From Desulfobacula sp. (GTDB lineage Bacteria; Desulfobacterota; Desulfobacteria; Desulfobacterales; Desulfobacteraceae): DNA of 16,743 nucleotides. Both the position numbers and the translations under genes were made by a program. The stretch spans positions 1-16,743 of the forward strand of contig JAQICW010000237.1 in NCBI GenBank assembly GCA_027858355.1. Reading direction: 5' to 3'. This document shows positions 15,403-16,743 of this stretch, piece after piece. The notes under the pieces were generated by a model. The model made no database searches. It was not told the origin of the DNA and saw nothing but the letters and a program-made list of their open reading frames with translations. Each line of letters opens with the position of its first letter. The stretch's first letter is position 1.

Positions 15403-15999
15403 TCAATTATTTCCATTGAGTGCATTTAAGGCAAAGTTAAAGATGAAGTCCTGAACCTCTTTAAGCGACAGTCTCCCCTTGGCAGAGAACCACATCCGAG
15501 TACGCACGATCATGGAAGCAATGCTGTAAGCTGCCAATTTTACATCCGTTACAGAAAAAACGCCCTTGTCGATACCCCGCTGAATAATTGAACACAGTAC
15601 CCGGTCGTAGGTATCACGCATCTCGATAATTTTTTTACGATTTGCAAGAGACAAACTTCCAAGGTCCGAGTCGAACAGCATTTTTGCTGATCTCATGCGG
15701 CCGAGAGTAACCGACACATGATTCTCGATCATCAGCTGCAGCTGCTTAACCGGATCAGTCGTTTCGTCATTTTCCAGTGGCAGCAAAGGAGTGACAATTA
15801 GCTCCATTTCGTTTTTGAGCATTTCAAGAAAAATATCTTCCTTGCAACTGAAGTAGTTGTATATATTTGCTGGCTCGCAGTTGCATTTATTAGCAATGAC
15901 CCGCATGCTGGTACCAAAATAGCCCTTCTTCCAAAAGAGAATTCTTGACTCTTCAAGAATCTTTTCTCTTTGTTCTTTATGTTGTTTCGTGTATTTGAT
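15403..15999 (-). CDS. TetR-family transcriptional repressor, probable AUC start
   Basis: This is a helix-turn-helix regulator, probably controlling the cluster and itself. The DNA-binding domain reads REKILEESRILFWKKGYFGT, then SMRVIANKC and a recognition helix around EPANIYNYF, followed by KEDIF, which is typical TetR. The ATG at 15906 falls inside that domain and would destroy it. The frame stays open upstream to a stop at 16027-16029 but contains no ATG, GTG or TTG. An ATC at 15999 lies 7 bases after AGGGG, an ideal Shine-Dalgarno distance, and gives 198 residues, the normal size. A one-base change from ATG is the alternative explanation. The C-terminal ligand domain is variable as usual; acyl-CoA sensing is a guess from context. 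It heads the operon, 27 bp before the ligase gene. Confidence 0.82.
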   Translation of the reverse strand: MKYTKQHKEQREKILEESRILFWKKGYFGTSMRVIANKCNCEPANIYNYFSCKEDIFLEMLKNEMELIVTPLLPLENDETTDPVKQLQLMIENHVSVTLGRMRSAKMLFDSDLGSLSLANRKKIIEMRDTYDRVLCSIIQRGIDKGVFSVTDVKLAAYSIASMIVRTRMWFSAKGRLSLKEVQDFIFNFALNALNGNN

Positions 16000-16057
16000 G
16001 ACTTTGCCCCTAAGCTTTGAGATATCCTATAAAAAAAACGCCCAATAAATCCCTATC

Positions 16058-16073
16058 ATTAATGATCATTAAT
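16058..16073. promoter_or_regulatory. 16-bp perfect palindrome, likely TetR operator
   Basis: ATTAATGATCATTAAT is a perfect palindrome in the leader region of the TetR gene. Its half-site ATTAATGA recurs in the neighbouring inverted repeat at 16081-16100. The position downstream of the predicted minus-strand promoter fits autorepression. Confidence 0.5.
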
Positions 16074-16080
16074 TAATAAT

Positions 16081-16109
16081 ATTAATGAACGACCATTAAT
16101 TTAACGGTC
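16081..16109. promoter_or_regulatory. Two overlapping inverted repeats, likely TetR operators
   Basis: ATTAATGAACGACCATTAAT (16081-16100) has 7-bp arms ATTAATG/CATTAAT around six bases. It overlaps GACCATTAATTTAACGGTC (16091-16109), a 19-bp palindrome with one mismatch between the arms. Both sit at the expected transcription start of the TetR gene and between it and the divergent BKACE stub, so one bound repressor could control both directions. Confidence 0.5.
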
Positions 16110-16115
16110 TAAAAG

Positions 16116-16145
16116 ATGCTACAATTAAGCGACTTGAGTTGTCAA
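16116..16145 (-). promoter_or_regulatory. Predicted sigma-70-type promoter of the TetR-led operon
   Basis: On the minus strand a perfect -35 box TTGACA (16145-16140) is followed after 18 bases by TAGCAT (16121-16116), a 4/6 match to the -10 consensus. TGTAGC at a 16-base spacing is an alternative. The start would fall near 16108, inside the inverted repeats. Confidence 0.5.
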
Positions 16146-16168
16146 GAAAAAAAATACAATTTTAATAA
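16134..16168 (+). promoter_or_regulatory. Possible divergent promoter toward the BKACE stub
   Basis: On the plus strand TTGAGT (16134-16139) and TACAAT (16155-16160) are 15 bases apart, and TTGTCA (16139-16144) with TAATAA (16163-16168) has an 18-base spacer. Both overlap the minus-strand promoter. The surrounding sequence is very A/T rich, so this is a weak call. It is supported by the intact ribosome site and start codon downstream. Confidence 0.3.
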
Positions 16169-16215
16169 ATAAATATTTACAAAATTTTGACTTTATAAAA
16201 ATCGAAAGGGAACTT

Positions 16216-16293
16216 ATGGATAAATCGATCATTACAGTTGCTCCGACGGGGTCGGTCCTTCAGAAAAGCACGCCCCATGTACGGTCACGGTAG
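16216..16293 (+). pseudogene. N-terminal stub of a second BKACE (DUF849) gene
   Basis: A well-formed start (AAAGGGAACTT before ATG 16216) opens a 25-codon frame beginning MDKSIITVAPTGSV and ending at TAG 16291. It matches the first strand of the complete BKACE in this window (MEKLIITIAPTGSI) and goes on to a TPHV that corresponds to NPNVP. Then it breaks: no HxHAR motif follows in any frame. The DNA differs clearly from that of the complete gene, so it is the remnant of a diverged paralogue, not a recent copy. It lies divergent to the TetR gene, a usual position for a target gene. Confidence 0.65.
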
Positions 16294-16636
16294 GAATACT
16301 GGTTGCCCCCCCCCTCATAGGTTCCAGCCAGCGTGACTAATGCACTGGACTCCTCCCTTGGGTTTTAGCGCCGAAATAGTGCAAAGGTTTAGGATGGATT
16401 ATTCTTATCGGTGGAAAGAATTTGCTTCGAGTTTTACTAAACCTCTCCCGGATCATCTTATGACATTGACTACGATGTCTTACATGGCGAGCTCATGGTA
16501 TCATTAAAGACGAGTCAAATAAAACAATCTACCGAGCACTTCTTTCACCAGTCCGGGCTATTTAAAATTTTCCAAGATACCAGATATGGTATGGATGATT
16601 TTTTTGTCTCCGGTCAAAAATTAAACTGGTACCTTT
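16294..16636 (+). other. Region of short broken reading frames of unknown origin
   Basis: No complete gene is visible. On the plus strand a 37-codon frame (16394-16507, MDYSYRWKEFASSF...) overlaps a second frame open from 16441 to the stop at 16642-16644 (with ATG at 16495, 49 codons, MVSLKTSQIKQS...). The frame change near 16455-16460 would join them into about 80 residues of plausible protein (PLPDHL then YDIDYDVLHGELMVS). I do not recognise the family. The stretch could be a frameshifted gene, or sequence that replaced the body of the BKACE gene. Confidence 0.3.
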
Positions 16637-16710
16637 CAGAATAATTGATGTTGTGAATGTGTGAGAGTTTTTCAAGTTCACTCACTCACATTCATGGCTC
16701 AATTATTCTG
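16637..16710. repeat. Large imperfect hairpin
   Basis: CAGAATAATTGA (16637-16648) and TCAATTATTCTG (16699-16710) are perfect 12-base inverted arms. Inside them TGAATGTG (16654-16661) pairs with CACATTCA (16687-16694), and TGAG/CTCA can continue the stem with a 2-base bulge. The outer left arm overlaps the stop codon of the last plus-strand frame. No T-run follows directly, although GCTTTTTC comes 24 bases later. It could be a long 3' hairpin or the end of a repeat or mobile element. Confidence 0.55.
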
Positions 16711-16743
16711 GGGCAAACAGTTTCGCTTTTTCAACATAATCTA

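Noticed and set aside
1..16743. CRISPR array, tRNA, rRNA or complete insertion sequence
   Set aside because: I saw no regularly spaced direct repeats, no cloverleaf-like or rRNA-like sequence and no transposase gene in any frame.

Overview
The window carries one long, tightly packed gene cluster, nearly all on the minus strand, that reads from right to left (about 16.0 kb down to 0.1 kb). Its content is that of a strict anaerobe. It has a tungsten-type aldehyde:ferredoxin oxidoreductase with its own MoaD/ThiS-like protein, an oxygen-sensitive [4Fe-4S]/FAD 4-hydroxybutyryl-CoA dehydratase, and a beta-keto acid cleavage enzyme. A sulfate-reducing Desulfobacterota (Desulfobacterales-like) host is my inference from this mix; no rRNA or marker gene is present to prove it.

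Layout in transcription order: a TetR-type repressor (15403-15999, probably with a non-canonical start) sits behind a promoter and palindromic operators (16058-16145). It is followed by an AMP-forming acyl-CoA ligase (13708-15375), a Tat-exported substrate-binding protein (12369-13664), an intergenic hairpin, a LivH-LivM fusion permease (10391-12271), LivG (9613-10362), LivF (8912-9616) and a divergent crotonase (8120-8881). After a 303-bp gap without a recognisable gene come 3-hydroxyacyl-CoA dehydrogenase (6953-7816), a canonical enoyl-CoA hydratase (6163-6969), thiolase (4969-6150), 4-hydroxybutyryl-CoA dehydratase (3466-4932), aldehyde oxidoreductase (1463-3454), MoaD/ThiS-like protein (1234-1470), BKACE (324-1136) and the stub of a class III aminotransferase (111-296). 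Hairpins lie at the left edge.

The genes form a plausible pathway: ABC import of a small carboxylate, activation by the ligase, dehydration of 4-hydroxybutyryl-CoA to crotonyl-CoA, hydration, oxidation to acetoacetyl-CoA and thiolysis to two acetyl-CoA. The cluster has no acyl-CoA dehydrogenase or ETF, as expected if the radical dehydratase supplies the enoyl-CoA. The aldehyde oxidoreductase, the aminotransferase stub and a possible 4-hydroxybutyrate CoA-transferase stub point to C4 omega-functional compounds (4-hydroxybutyrate, 4-aminobutyrate, the matching aldehydes) as past or present substrates. The real substrate is not proven by sequence.

The locus also looks reworked. Three genes survive only as N-terminal stubs with ribosome-binding sites: a second BKACE on the plus strand (16216-16293), a CoA-transferase-like segment fused in frame ahead of the aldehyde oxidoreductase (3293-3454), and the aminotransferase (111-296). 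The right end (16294-16743) holds only short broken reading frames and a large imperfect hairpin.
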